Below, piece by piece: positions 23,301-35,557 of a stretch of DNA of 64,000 nucleotides (positions are counted from its first letter, which is position 1; the number at the start of each line of letters is the position of its first letter). A model generated the notes under the pieces. It was given only the letters and a program-made list of their open reading frames with translations, was not told the origin of the DNA and made no database searches. Source of the DNA: Eunapius fragilis (lineage: Eukaryota > Porifera > Demospongiae > Spongillida > Spongillidae); contig OY811975.1 of assembly GCA_963681505.1 (NCBI GenBank), positions 5,013,490 through 5,077,489 on the forward strand, written 5' to 3'. A program made the position numbers and the translations under genes.

Positions 23301-26300
23301 ATAAAGCAGCTTTCTGCAGGCATTTACAACCTTCTTAAAAGTACAAAAAGTGCAATCCCTGTTGGTGCCTTCCTCTCAAAGGTGTCCAAGTCAGATGAGG
23401 AGGTTGAAAGAAATCTTTCTACTATATTTCAATCTGTGCGTGGCACAAAGCAATACTGGTTTCTGCGCAGTTCAGAATTGAAATGCATGTTAAGGGAATT
23501 TGGACCTCCAACACTTTTTGTAACACTCTCATGTGCAGAGTATGACAATGAGCACATATCTCGCTACCTAAGGAAGGTCAATGATGTCCCAGAGAGTTAT
23601 TCTATTTCTCGACTCTGCACAGAGGATCCTATATCTGTGTCGAGGAAATTCTCTGCTAATTTTCATGCGCTTTTTAATAGTTTAGTCTTGAAAAGCGCAG
23701 TGCTTGGAATGGTAGAACATTATTTCTATAAAAAAGAATACCAAGCACGTGGAGCTCCACATTATCATATTGTGCTGTGGATTGCAGATGCTCCAGTCAT
23801 TGGTAAAAGTAGTCCTAACGATGTCATTAAGCGGATTCAGGAAAGAATCACATGTAGAATCCCAAATGCAGATCAAAATCCTGAGCTCCATAGGCTTGTA
23901 ACCAAATACCAGTTGCACAGGTGTACCAATTATTGCAAGCGCAGAACAAAAGTCAAAAATGCTTACATTACAAAGTGCAGATTTGGTTTTCCTAGAGATC
24001 CTTGTGATTGTGCTGTGCTTAACCCTGTGGAAGAATGTCTAAAATCTAGAAAGAAGATTTACAATCTTCCAAGAGCTGCTGAAGAATCACGTGTAAATGA
24101 CTTCAATCCACTGTTGCTTCTTATGTGGAAGGCCAATATGGACATCCAGTTCATATCTGAGTCTTCACTTGCTTTAGCTCACTATGTGACAGGATACGTC
24201 ACTAAAGCAGAAAAGGGTAACATGCAAGATGTGTGGCAACAAGTTAACTCCAATGCTAGTCTATATAGTAAACTGTGGAGTTTTGGGGTACGTAGTTTCA
24301 GGTCAAGGGAGTGTGGCCTGTATGAAGCCAGCGATCTATTATTGGGTGATCACTTATATGAGAAATCAGAACAGGTGAAATGGGTTGATGTTTCACTGCC
24401 ACATAAGCGTAAGCGCAGGTTGAAAGATCACAACGTACTGCTTAAGATGCAGGAGAGTGACCCCAACTCTACTGACATCTTACAAGCAAGCATGCTGGAC
24501 ACTCATTACCCTCAGAGGCCAATACAGCTTGAATCTGTATGTCTTTATGATTTCATCAAGTGGTATGAATACAGTGGTACTAGTCAGAGTGGTGAGCGTA
24601 TGTACACCAAAGTGTCCAGCCCTCGTCTTCCTAACCACAAGCTCTTTGATCCAAACAACGAAAACCAGAGAGAAGAATATTTTTATTCTCTCATGCTATT
24701 GTTTGTACCTTTCAGAAATGAAAGTGCTCTTTTAGGCGAGGGTGAGAATGCTGAGGCAGCATTCAACCGTCACATCCATTGCAACAAAGACCTGTTTGCT
24801 CACCATGACAAACTACAGGCTATGTTGCAGGCACAATCCAAGGTAAAAGAGATAAATGAGGCTAGGGATAAGGAACAAGAGCCTTGCGATCTCCCAGTAG
24901 AAGATTTGTTTGTGAAGGGTGAAGCAAAAGATGCACTAGAAGATGTATTTCTCAGAAATGAACAAGTACCAATAGAAGCCACTTTACAAAGCTGCATTGA
25001 TAAGCTAAATAGTGATCAATTTCGAGTTTTCAGCAATGTAGTAGATCTCATGAATCATTTAAGAAGGCATGAAGATGGTGCATGCTCATGCAGGCAACTC
25101 CATCCACTTCAAATGTTTCTCTCGGGTGTGGGCGGTACTGGTAAATCATTCTTAATACATACCATCCGAGCTCAAATTGCTGACATATGGAAAGACACTC
25201 CAGATACTGCAATGACATGTGCTATTGCGGCACCAACAGGTTTAGCTGCATTCAACATCAATGGTGTTACTGTACACAGGCTATTTCAGCTGCCTGTTGA
25301 ACATGAATCCAAAACATCCACTTACTGGCCCTTGCCAAAAGACTCTGTTAAAATAATGCGTGCTGGTTTTAAACACGTGAAGTTGATTATCATAGATGAG
25401 GTATCAATGCTCTCGAGCCTCAATTTAGCATACATACACTTAAGGTTAGAAGAGTTGTTCGGTGGTGACCAGTGGTTTGGTGGGGCTAATGTTCTCTTTG
25501 TGGGTGATATACTACAGTTGCCTCCTGTCAATGGGTCACATGTGTTCCAGAATGTGTGCAATAAGGTCATAGCTGCACGACTTGGCTGTTTGGCCTCTGT
25601 AAACATATGGCGTGAAACTGTGTCTTATGATGAATTGACTATTAATGAACGTCAGAAAAAAGATTCAGAGTTTGCTAACCTGCTTAATGATGTTAGGGTG
25701 AATTGTTTATCTGAGAAAACCATTGCATGCCTACAAAGAACTGTTATAAATTGCAAACCATTTGAAAAGTTTGTGGAACTTCAGGCATCTGGGCAGCAGT
25801 TTCCAGTGTGTCTGCTTGCCACACGAAAAGCATGTGACCAGTTCAACAGTACAATGCTAGATCGGGCTGGGTCGCAGGTAGTAAAAATTGCTTGCATTGA
25901 TGAATACGATGAAACTGCTGGAGTGAAATGGACAACGAAAGCCTCTGCTGCACTAGAAAAGTTAAACCATGACTGTAATAATACTGCTGGATTAGAAGCA
26001 GAGTTGACCATAGCAGTGGGGGCTCGAGTTATGTTACGCAGAAATATTGACACTGGTCGTGGATTGGTGAATGGGGCGCTTGGTTGTGTAAGCGCTATCA
26101 GTAAGGACTCAATTGAGGTGCTATTTGATCATTCCCCAACCTCACGTGTTAAAATACAGCGTGTTAAAAGTAAATTTCAGGTCATGAAGCGGTTTTATGT
26201 GCTGAGAAAACAGTTCCCCTTGATCCTAGCATATGCCATAACCATACATAAGTCACAGGGCATCTCTCTTGATTGTGCCATAGTAGATCTGTCACAAGAT

Positions 26301-26732
26301 GTGTTCGCAACAGGAATGGCATATGTAGCTCTTTCAAGGGTGAGATCTTTATCAGGCTTGTACCTTTGTAACTTTGACCCTAAATCTATCAAGGTCAGCA
26401 AAGAGTGCATTGATGAATTAAGTAGACTAAGAAAAACATTTAAACCTGACCTTCCCTGCATTGAGCATTCTGTTAAAAACATATGTAGAAAAAAACTGAC
26501 TGTAGCTACTGAATTAGATGACTTGGTTCAGCCCACAAATGTAACCAAGCAACATCATTTACCTGTGATCCATGGTGATAAGATCAAAGGTACTATCATA
26601 CCTCTAGAGCACGACACTAAGAAAAAGGGTCATGGTGTAATTACTCTGAAGCCTAACATTATGCACGAGTCTTCCAGTGATGTAATAGTTGTACCACAAG
26701 AACCTCTTACAACATGGCCTAACTTAAGGTGA
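20320..26732 (+). CDS. Helitron Rep/helicase transposase, one intron
   Basis: Exon 1 (20320-21179) and exon 2 (21305-26732) join across a 125-base GT..AG intron (G|GTGAGT, TTTTTACTCAG) in matching phase, giving about 2095 residues. Residues 1-60 are basic; 61-250 hold thirteen 15-residue repeats of RYEKDPESKRDAERA type, probably a charged helix. Exon 2 then has Cys pairs and a Helitron-like N-terminal domain, a rolling-circle HUH motif (GAPHYHIVLW, near residue 1103), a two-tyrosine motif (YVTGYVTK, near 1247) and a PIF1-like SF1 helicase: Walker A GVGGTGKS near 1561, IIIDEVSM, FVGDILQLPPV, TIHKSQG and ALSRVRS. It would nick, unwind and copy DNA in the nucleus. No stop or frameshift is seen, so the copy may be recent. 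Element termini were not located. Confidence 0.9.
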
Positions 26733-27739
26733 TAGGGTACCCTCCTGGAATTTGAAAAAAAATCATACTAGCTTGTAGCCTGAGAGCATCTTAGAGGACC
26801 GTATCATTATGACAGTTATTAGATGAGCAGTAAAAATGGTACAAATATTCTAAGAACAAAACTTTATAATTGGTTTGTTGAAAACTGTAGTGCTTAAAAA
26901 TCACCAAATTTGGAGGATAAATATGAAATAATATCTTTTTTCGTTTGGTGCATTCGTTTTGAAACGGAGCAGTAGGTTTGTGCCTAAGCTTATACTAACC
27001 ATCGTTTCAGGGTGAACTAATTAGGCTACTCATGGATTACTCATGCTGGGCATTCCAGAACAGCTACTTTATCGTAATTACACATTCTTCATTACTTAAT
27101 TGTCCTTTTGGTGCATCGATAACGTTACTACCCTTTTCCACAAATGTACAGCAATTTTTAACAAAGTTACGCATCCCTGGACGCCATATTTGTACCTTGA
27201 AATTGAAATGTTATTAATAGATAGATTTTCGGTTTTCGGCTATTTAGAAAAAAAGTAACTTATTTTGAAAACAAGGACAAGATATTTTCCTACACGTACG
27301 CTCTTCTTGGTGCTTAGCTCCTATCGTAATTATATGCTCAGCACTTGATCATAAGGTCTGTTGTCCTGAATGTGCAGGAAAAAGAGTTTTTACCGTTCGT
27401 ATTTCAAGGTGCTCGTAAAACAAGCGGTGCTAGTGTTTCTGCGCGTTATTGAAATGCTATCAAGGTGGCATATCTTAAACAATAAGGTGGATTCTCTCCG
27501 AATTATATACGGTACTTGAACAGAACTACCAATTGTTGATGACGTATTTTAATAATTCAGACCCCAAAATACATGGCGGACTCAAACTGCGCATGCGTGC
27601 GCGAATTGCAAGATGGCGGATGCCAAAGTTTAAGGCATTGCGCTCGGTTAAATACGTTACTTATCCAAATGATATCAAGGTGGCATATCTTAAACAATAA
27701 GGTGGATCTTACCAACTTTTTTTCCAAAAAAACCACGTT
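26733..27739. other. spacer with a 34-bp direct repeat
   Basis: No gene is supported between the transposase and the OTU ORF. A 34-base sequence beginning TATCAAGGTGGCATATC is repeated exactly at 27458-27491 and 27673-27706. The transposase stop sits inside a donor-like AAG|GTGATA, but the acceptor candidates tested before the OTU ORF did not keep frame. Confidence 0.6.
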
Positions 27740-28303
27740 ATGGGTACTACTACCTTAAGGTATCATCAGACAAATGAAACATGGCAGCGGGATAAATGCA
27801 GGCTTTTGGGATTAGTATTTGAATGTGCAACACAATTGCAACAAGGTGGCCCTACTGTTGTATTAAATCGCCCTAACCTGGAAACTATAGTTTCAATAAG
27901 AGGTGATGGAAATTGTTTGTTCAGGTGTTTTTCATACATTCTGACAGGGTCACAAAACCATCACTTAAGGGTACGTAAAGCTATAGTTGCTCACATGCGG
28001 TCTGTCAGTGCATTATTAGTGGGATCCCCCTTCACAGGTATAACAGCTGATATTGAAACTTACATTAGTACGACCCGAATGTGGTACTCTGGGACATGGG
28101 GAAGCACAGCAGAAATGTTAACACTTGCTCACTTAGTGCAATGTAACATATATTCCTATAATCCCACTGCCAATATATGGGATACAGTGTTCCCAAAAAC
28201 CATAGATGACAGCATGATAGATGATGTTGGGCAGCGGTCCATGTATCTATTTTGGAGGAATAATAATCATTTTGATGTTGTCACATCTCAACTAGAAAGG
28301 TGA
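27740..28303 (+). CDS. OTU-domain cysteine protease
   Basis: A 187-residue protein with the ovarian tumour (OTU) deubiquitinase fold: the catalytic Asp and Cys lie in RGDGNCLFR (D56, C59) and the catalytic His in NNNHFDVV (H177), separated by the usual 120 residues. OTU enzymes cleave ubiquitin linkages. It follows the Helitron transposase by 1 kb on the same strand, and OTU modules are a known cargo or component of animal Helitron/Helentron elements, so it is probably part of the element and not a host gene. The ATG at 27740 was kept because the frame upstream closes at 27698; 12 more in-frame codons exist, so a spliced upstream exon is possible. Confidence 0.8.
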   Translation: MGTTTLRYHQTNETWQRDKCRLLGLVFECATQLQQGGPTVVLNRPNLETIVSIRGDGNCLFRCFSYILTGSQNHHLRVRKAIVAHMRSVSALLVGSPFTGITADIETYISTTRMWYSGTWGSTAEMLTLAHLVQCNIYSYNPTANIWDTVFPKTIDDSMIDDVGQRSMYLFWRNNNHFDVVTSQLER

Positions 28304-29170
28304 CGGGTTGGTTGGTGTAGTTGAAAACAATATATCATGCTACTACACTACAATGTGAACAATGATTGTCACTGGTGCAGAGGTATACACACTGCCGACT
28401 TGTCTTTCTGGTCACTATGTATGTGCTGAATAAGATATGATGTCTTATATCAAAGTGCAATGTGATGTCAAAGCACACCAAGGCTACAATACAGCCCATG
28501 ATATGTGTATTCGTGTGTGCTATATTCTGTGTATGTGCACTATTTGGCATTCAAGACTCATTTTGTTTTGGCATTACAAGTTAGACGATTCAGGCAACTG
28601 TGAGGCATTGTGTGTGTAGCATAGCACCAAGTGAAGTGAATTGTTCTTAGTGTACTAATGTAATGACCAGTGTACTCGTGAGGTAACTTTAATGAGCACA
28701 AAGCATGTATTGTTGATGTATCTGGTTGAGTGGCCAAAAGTAGGCAACAATGAGTGAGTGTAGGGACTCATGACACCCCCGCCTTGTGCGGATAATACAT
28801 GTATTTCTGATCAAACAGATTTACATGGGGGACCTATTCCCTTGGCTATATAACAGCAGACATGTCAGAATTGTTATTGCCTGTCCCAATTGGATTTGAC
28901 ATACTAACTCCATTATGCACTGTTATAATATAGGGGATTACCAGCTACACCACATGTCACTGAGGAGTGCCTGCCTCAGCTTGCTACAGGTGTTAAATCA
29001 ACACCTGTTGCTGTTGACAATGCTTCACCTCCTCTCACTATAGCTTGCTATAGCTAGATTCTCTGACAACTTCCTGCCATGCTGGCTAGACAAATGTATT
29101 TAAAGGAAGGTTATGTATGAAAGGTCATTGTATATCCTATATAGTTAACGTGTCCATTTGCTTTAATTGG
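28304..29170. other. intergenic, one small hairpin
   Basis: No gene is supported. A 9-bp hairpin (ACAGGTGTT, 5-base loop, AACACCTGT) lies near 28986-29008. It was considered as a Helitron 3' hairpin but no CTRR end follows at the expected distance. Confidence 0.5.
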
Positions 29171-29177
29171 GCGTGTA

Positions 29178-29425
29178 CAGTAGCGGCTCGCACATAGTTA
29201 CAATTTCCATATCCCACATTTGGAAAGTATGCCATTAGAAGATGCTTTAATGTTTTATATCAGCTAACATACCCAGGTATAGCTGATATAAAACACCTTC
29301 TAATGTTCCATTGCCCCGTGAATTTTATTAGCAGTGATTGATAGAACACAAAACCTAGCCTAATATCACTATGAATGGGGCATACTTTCCAAATGCAAAT
29401 TGTAGCTATGTGCGAGCCGCTACTG
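29178..29425. mobile_element. 248-bp MITE with CAGTAGC ends, TA duplication
   Basis: Starts CAGTAGCGGCTCGCACATAG and ends with the reverse complement CTATGTGCGAGCCGCTACTG, with TA on both sides (29176-29177, 29426-29427), a Tc1/mariner-type target. Longer imperfect pairing includes AAAGTATGCC/GGCATACTTT. Related termini occur at 40529-40915 and 41443-41698. Confidence 0.85.
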
Positions 29426-29750
29426 TATGCTTAAACCTTAAAATCATGTCAATAACTGTTATGTGAAACTTAATGTATGCAAGTGCACTAGTTGGAAAAA
29501 TGAGTATCAAGCCTATATATATATCTTATCGTGTATGTGGGGCATACCAAACGCACTAGCTATTACAGATACAAATCTTGGTATAGGTTTAGTACCCGAC
29601 CTTACACAGGTACCCACCCACCCACCCACCATGTGAGAGCGTATCGTTGCAATGCAACCATAGTTAGTTAACACCTCCATAACCTCAGGTTTGGTAAGTC
29701 TTAGTTCGACCAATAAAATTATTTTTACTTTCCCGCCATTCAGGTAGCAG

Positions 29751-29760
29751 TATATTTAAA
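29751..29760 (+). promoter_or_regulatory. TATA-like box of the Pro-rich gene
   Basis: TATATTTAAA lies about 50 bases before a donor-like ACCA|GTAAGA at 29810 and 119 bases before the ATG. A short non-coding first exon and a 58-base intron (29810-29867) fit the TTTTATTACAG acceptor just before the ATG. The second Pro-rich gene has a matching arrangement. Confidence 0.5.
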
Positions 29761-29869
29761 GGACGACTAAGGTCCTCTCCGAATCATTGCTCAGTTGTAA
29801 TACTCACCAGTAAGACCATTATATTGGCTTGTGAATACGGCGTGATGTAATTTTCTTTTTATTACAGAT

Positions 29870-30574
29870 ATGGACCTCCAGGATCTGATGGGGAATATGT
29901 ACGACAGCAGCGGCGAGGAAGATGAACCCATGTCTCCTGAACCGGAGCCATTATCGCAACTCGCCGCTGCTGCTCTACTCTCTCCTCCAATCGCCGCAGG
30001 GGTCCCTCTACTTCCAATCGCCGCAGGGGTCCGTCCTCCACCTCCAATCGCCGCAGGGGTCCCTCTTCCACCTCCAATCGCCGCAGGGGTTCCTCCTCCA
30101 CCTCCAATCGCTGCAGGGGTCCCTCCTCCACCTCCAATCGCCGAAGGGGTCCCTCCTCCTCCATTCGCCGCAGGTCGCCCTCCACCTCCAATCGCCGCAG
30201 GTGTCCCTCCTCCACCTCCAATCGGCGCAGGTGTCCCTCCTCCACCTCCAATCGCCGCAGGCGTCCCTCTTCCTCCATTCGCCGCAGGTCGCCCTCCACC
30301 TCCAATCGGCGCAGGTGTCCCTCCTCCACCTCCAATCGGCGCAGGTGTCCCTCCTCCACCTCCAATCGCCGCAGGCGTCCCTCCTCCTCCATTCGCCGCA
30401 GGTCGCCCTCCACCTCCAATCGCCGCAGGTGTCCCTCCACCTCCAATCGGCGCAGGTGTCCCTCCACCTCCAATCGCCGCAGGTCGCTATCACCCCTACG
30501 GGAGGGGGCGGGGAAGGCGAGGCGGGCGAGGCGGGTTATTGTTTAATCATTGTTCATGTTACTTTTATTATTGA
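29870..30574 (+). CDS. Pro-rich repeat protein, copy 1
   Basis: A 234-residue protein of unknown function. The N-terminus is acidic ([20 protein letters not shown]), the middle (about 40-205) consists of [14 protein letters not shown] decapeptide repeats coded by 30-33 base units, and the end is an Arg/Gly-rich patch ([12 protein letters not shown]) followed by a short Cys/aromatic tail. There is no signal peptide or membrane segment. The ATG follows an apparent splice acceptor, with a TATA-like box further upstream. A relative with an acidic start and Pro-rich body lies at 53256-53525 in the second copy of the segment. RGG patches often bind RNA, but nothing more can be claimed. Confidence 0.5.
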   Translation: MDLQDLMGNMYDSSGEEDEPMSPEPEPLSQLAAAALLSPPIAAGVPLLPIAAGVRPPPPIAAGVPLPPPIAAGVPPPPPIAAGVPPPPPIAEGVPPPPFAAGRPPPPIAAGVPPPPPIGAGVPPPPPIAAGVPLPPFAAGRPPPPIGAGVPPPPPIGAGVPPPPPIAAGVPPPPFAAGRPPPPIAAGVPPPPIGAGVPPPPIAAGRYHPYGRGRGRRGGRGGLLFNHCSCYFYY

Positions 30575-30754
30575 TTTTTAATTAGAACGCATGTCTCGTT
30601 CGCAGAGAAACTACGTATATTTATCGCACGCGCGCGTTATTAACTTATTGAGAACTATAGTCTCATCCCCCTGACGACACGTTTTGTAAATGCATATATA
30701 AGTGTTAAAATCTACTCAGAATCTCAGTGCATGATAGGAAAAAAAAGCAAGGAA

Positions 30755-31046
30755 ACAAGTAAATAAAAAAATTTCTCTTTGAGAAATAGAGTGGGATGTA
30801 GGATTGGCATTGGTGGTGTAAAAAGCAAGGAAACAAGACCAGTTATGGTTTGGTACCAGAATACAACAAGACGGTCCTACATTTAGCAAGTTGAAATTCA
30901 TGGTTCTTGGCTAAATGAATGTAGGACCGTCTTGTTGTATTCTGGTACCAAACCATAACTGGTCTTGTTTCCTTGCTTTTTACACCACCAATGCCAATCC
31001 TACATCCCACTCTATTTCTCAAAGAGAAATTTTTTTATTTACTTGT
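30755..31046. mobile_element. foldback MITE, copy FB2
   Basis: Two arms of about 135 bases with shared outer sequence (ACAAGTAAATAAAAA, GGTGGTGTAAAAAGCAAGG) and a private inner arm beginning ACCAGTTATGGTTTGG that is mirrored almost perfectly. A 4-base indel near the centre is the main mismatch. Flanking sequence after the right arm is shared with FB3. Confidence 0.9.
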
Positions 31047-31222
31047 AGCATTGCGAGTCAACCCGGCAATTCGATCCCAGTATCAATTTTCATTGCATGT
31101 CCATATACTAGCACAGGTGAGCAGATCTCACTCACACTACGGGAATAATGGTAAATCCGTCAGGCCCATATAGGCAGGGGACGGCTTGGGGAGGTTTTAG
31201 CTCACTTTCCATCCGGCTGTTA

Positions 31223-31354
31223 CACAGAAAAAAAACGGGGTCGAACATTTTGACAGTCGCATTCCTGATACAGGATGTTGGACATCCTGTATCAGAAATG
31301 GGACTGTCAAATCAATCGCTAATCAAATTTGATTCGCCGTGTTTTTTAACTGTG
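31223..31354. mobile_element. small inverted-repeat element, CACAG ends
   Basis: Begins CACAGAAAAAAAACG and ends with a mirrored CGTGTTTTTTAACTGTG. The centre is a hairpin with 27-base arms (GACAGTC...ACAGGATGT, three mismatches, TGG loop). Related copies lie at 54103-54246 and 63654-63794. Confidence 0.7.
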
Positions 31355-31399
31355 GTTTTTGGGCTAACCCCCTTTTTTGATGCACAATGTCTATAGTTA

Positions 31400-33184
31400 T
31401 AGTACTGAACATCAACCACATTTACGCGTTATAGTATCTTCCAGAGCATGAATTATTTACGCACATGGCGTTATTCGTTTCTTGCGAGTTATAGTTGTAA
31501 AAAAAAACTGTATTTCTAAGATAGTATATATTGGTTTAGAGAACATTTTAGGTGGACTTTAACGATTTTTTTGTCAGAGAAATAAATTGATCAGTAGGGA
31601 TAAAATTTCCTACATTAAGGTTAATGGGTGTACATTTTGAGTGAAGTCTTTTAAAAATTAAATTGGATTTAGATTACTAAGTTATGGTTCGAAAAAATGA
31701 TTTTATGTGGATATTGATCTTGTGTAGTGCTTCTTAAGTGGACTAGACATAACAGGGAGTTAGCCTAACTGTTAGGGAAATAGATGTACTAGTGGCATTG
31801 GTTTAGATTGCGGTGTATTTTATCAGTGTGGGGAGATGAGTGGATGAAAATATATAGTGAGGTGTCAACTAAAGATTTGCATTCATGGTGTAAAGCATAT
31901 GTGAATTTACAAGTTATGTGAATGTAAGTGTAAATAGGATTTTAGTTGTATATATTGTATCTCTGTAGCGAGAACAAATCATGAGTGGGAAAATGTACTA
32001 TTCTAAGCATGGGTGGATATTGATTTCAAGTCGTGCCATGCTAGATTATATTTAGGACTTATGGACCTTGGTGAAGTCATAATCAATAGTAATGGAAATG
32101 CTGCATCTTTAGTATTGAAACTTGTTGCAATTAGTTGTCAAACCTCGGTTGGTACAGTTATAGGAATGGAATTCCTAGTAGTTATGGATATAGATGTGTG
32201 GTGTCTTGGAGGACATGGCATAATGGAAGTTGGTAGATAATAGATTTTTATTTCAATGCATACGTTTATCTTTCGTTTTGAGAGCAAACTAGGTGGATAT
32301 GATGGAACTTAGTATGGTGATACATTTATCGGTAGCGGAATAGGTAGGGTACTGTGAAGATCACTGGGTAAGACACTACATGACATAAGATTGGTACGAT
32401 GAAGGTGGAAGTTAAGTGTGGCGATGAGGATTGGAGCAGATGCTGATCCAGGGGAGTACTTTCGAGTGGTCTTCACCACCATTGAAATGTCATGATTTTA
32501 ACTAGGCTCTGAATGCCAATTTAGTATCTGTCAATGCATCCCCCACTCCTCCTTCAAACTTACTGGATCCGCCAATGTGGAGGGGCCTAGTTCATGATAA
32601 TCAGAACTGCAAACACTGCTTGTATAAGGACAATGAAGCGACACTGCAAAGATTCTCACAGTACTCTAATCCACCCATCACCATCAATATCATCAGTAGG
32701 TCAGGGGGGCGAGGGGTCCCATGCAACCTTCAGCCTTGTGTGTGAATATTGTGCTTTTTATGTTACTTTCAACATAGACATGGGGATGAGAAAAAATATA
32801 TGTGGGAATGACTGCTTGGAAGAAAAATGAGTGGTACTACATGCACTCAATCAAGTAATTTATATTTAAATTCCAAATACAGATAAACATCACATGCATT
32901 TAATTCCATGCTTATCAGACACTCCCCGAGAAGGATTAAATACTTCATGTGTACACGTAGTGACAATCATTTGCACCAATAATAGATGTACGGACATGTG
33001 ACTTTGTGTTAGTAAACAAATTCACTCTGCATACATTTCATGTGAATTCATGTAGATTGCATCTTGGAATGTCAGTTTCACACCTGTAAATATAAGCATA
33101 CACCACATTCTATTTGCCACAAATTATTTAAAACACTAATCAATATACAAACTGCTCCAGAACCCTCTGAAAATATTATTGCTC
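31400..33184. other. receptor-unit 3' flank, no gene
   Basis: No coding region is supported. Large parts (TTGATCAGTAGGGATAAAAT, GTTAGCCTAACTGTTAGGG, ACACTCCCCGAGAAGGATT and others) recur at 55480-56390 and in part at 58918-59580, each time just downstream of a receptor-like gene or relic on the minus strand. This marks repeated duplication of gene plus flank. Confidence 0.7.
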
Positions 33185-34765
33185 TACAATGAGCAATGGT
33201 CAGCAGGTTATTTATTCATCAATGATTCATGGTATTAGTTATTTTCAGAATACCAATGACTTCAGAATTTGTTGCATCTAAATGTGTTTGAGGTGGCAAT
33301 GTTTCAGTTCAAATGATGCTGTTCAAAACTACTGCAAGGAAACAATCTAAGGCAACACCTGCATACATAGGTGGGAATGCAACAATTTATGCCAAAACAC
33401 ATAGCTAGTGAATTAAAAATGATATTGATATGCAATAAGAGTAATCTCTACTGCACATGTACAGATGGTCCAACTTTTTAAAATAGCAAATCCAGAAAAT
33501 ACAAATGGATGACTAAGTCTGGCTGTTGGGAGAATATTTTAAGCATTATTCGATATAATAGCATTGCTCCAGTCCAGATAAAAAAATGGTGAATGGCGCT
33601 TCATTGCTATCCACTAGTGGTTTAATCAGGAGAATATTCCCCAATGAGCCGGCTTTACTAGATATGGCATCAATGGAATAAACAGCATGTAAGACACACT
33701 GAAAAGTATGGTGACCAGTAGACTGACGATAAGTAGACTTATGTGTAGTGTACTAACGAACTGCATATTTCCACCATATGAGAGAAGTGCTATTGAATGG
33801 ATCCATATGATTTTATTGCGACTGTTCTAAGATTTATGGGTAGAAGACACACCCTGGAGATTTTAGAAGATACATTTCGAATTCCAGCCAATATGATATT
33901 GAATTTTTCCCAATGCTTTCTTTGCTATTAAGGATGGTGCTGAACACTTCAGTCTTTACATTCTCTAAAAGATTAGGTTACAGTTTGTATACTGTAACCT
34001 AATCTTTTTCTGGATCCTGATCATTAAGGTAGAGGTTGCCACCTTTTAATCCACAGCTGGATCTTTCAAAATTACTGTATAAATTGCTCTTTTGTAGTGT
34101 GTTGTTGCATTTGGTTTGGTCAAATTTTTTAATGCACCTATATATCTCATTGTATCCCATGGATTAATTTTTTTTGTCTTAGTACATTAATTCTCAGCAA
34201 ACCATATCCTGTACAATTATTTGTTATAGTTAGTACATCCTGCATCAAGAGGCTGGAGAAATTAACAAGGTGGATGCTGGCATTGATTGAGGTCTGCAAT
34301 AATACACTCCACAGTTGGTAATTATAATATTTATAAAACTTAGATTTGTAACATTTAAAAGATGAGCCAGTGTAAGCAATGTTTGCTAGTGATTCCTTAC
34401 ATGTGACATGGCTGTCATCAATACATTGGTCAAAGTTGTTTGCTGCACAATCATTGGCTATGGACAACCATTTAAATCTTCCAAACTCAATGCATCTACA
34501 ACTTGAATTTCGATAATATCTTTGATGTCTAGAAAGTGGTTGCCAGGTAAAAATGTAAACATAGCATTTGACAGAAAATATTTCTGATCATTTTGAGCAC
34601 ATGTATGTTGATGTCAATACACTGTTTCCCATCATGAGGGCATGAGCTGTTTGAGGTACCTTGTGGTAATACATAATAAACCTGACCATTAGGTGTACCA
34701 GCAGCCATGGTAAACATCATGGTCATGAAGAAGCACCAACATCTTGTTCTCTGACAGTACATCAT
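33185..34765 (-). pseudogene. beta-helix receptor-like relic A
   Basis: Starting at an ATG at 34765 the minus strand encodes a copy of the first 50 or so residues of the intact receptor (CWCFFMTMMFTMAAGTPNGQVYYV), then goes out of frame; pieces up to 34147 match the next 150 residues. At 33970-34010 the sequence jumps, through an AAAAGATTAGGTTACAG inverted repeat, to diverged pieces of the C-terminal membrane region. The middle of the gene is deleted and there are many stops, so it is a pseudogene. Best comparison is 35944-39789. Confidence 0.85.
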
Positions 34766-35189
34766 TGTTACTTTGGTATATATACGTGTCAGAAAGAAAG
34801 AAATAAAGTGACACTGCAGCTGACAATTTACCCCTATTTTACATCTACATTTCCAGGAGATCTCTAATTTCATCTTGAATTGTCAGTTTATTATGATACC
34901 CTTTTAATTATCCAGCTGTGTGATGCATATGTGACTATATAATTGCACCTATCTAAATGCAGTTCTGTGTACACCCTCTTAAGAGTTGATCACTATTAGT
35001 AAATCCATCATTATGTACAACCTAATTCGTTCCACTCTATGATATATTTATATTTTGAAATATACTTTGAAGTAAATCACATTGCAATCATACATCAAAG
35101 TCACTGCAGCTGAGGTGCTCTGTGTCGGACATACTATGCATGTAAACATGTAAAGTGTTGTGCCATATGGTGGCTCGGTAGTCCGTCAA

Positions 35190-35557
35190 GCTCTTGGCTA
35201 ATTAACTTTGAAAGTGATGCAATGAGAGATGATGATAACCAATATCAGTTGTCATATTAAATTTTGCTCCTGAAAAATCGATGCATATGCTGGTGCAATC
35301 AAATGCACAGTTCTCATAATATCTCCATAGAGCACACTACCAACCTCTTCAGCATAGTTACCTTCAAAATGCATTAGAACGCTTAAATTAGCTTGAGATT
35401 AAAAGAAACATGTGCTGAGATTGCAAATATGATGAAGGAACACTACTACTTTGGATGTGCTTAATGCACCACCTTCTAAGTAAGCGTTGTTGCTGATAAA
35501 GGACACATTAGATGGAGAGAAGATAGGTATAGACAATGACAGATCAATATGAAAGCG
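35190..35557 (-). pseudogene. beta-helix receptor-like fragment A'
   Basis: Diverged minus-strand match to an internal part of the intact receptor (roughly 37760-38110, encoding the stretch around the YMQSQCFFQFQ and FISNSASLAGGAIYV segments). It is broken by indels and stops, and lies between relic A and the intact gene. Confidence 0.75.

Noticed and set aside
26727-27771. Splicing of the Helitron transposase directly to the OTU ORF
   Set aside because: A donor-like AAG|GTGATA overlaps the stop, but acceptors ending at 27701 and 27769 put the OTU sequence out of frame. Left open as separate ORFs.
28986-29008. Hairpin as the 3' end of the Helitron
   Set aside because: No CTRR tetranucleotide follows within about 10-12 bases, and no second copy was available for comparison.
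29862-30473. Antisense 203-codon frame with [10 protein letters not shown] repeats
   Set aside because: It is the shadow of the Pro-rich decapeptide repeat; the sense frame has the TATA-like box, leader intron and a non-repetitive acidic start.
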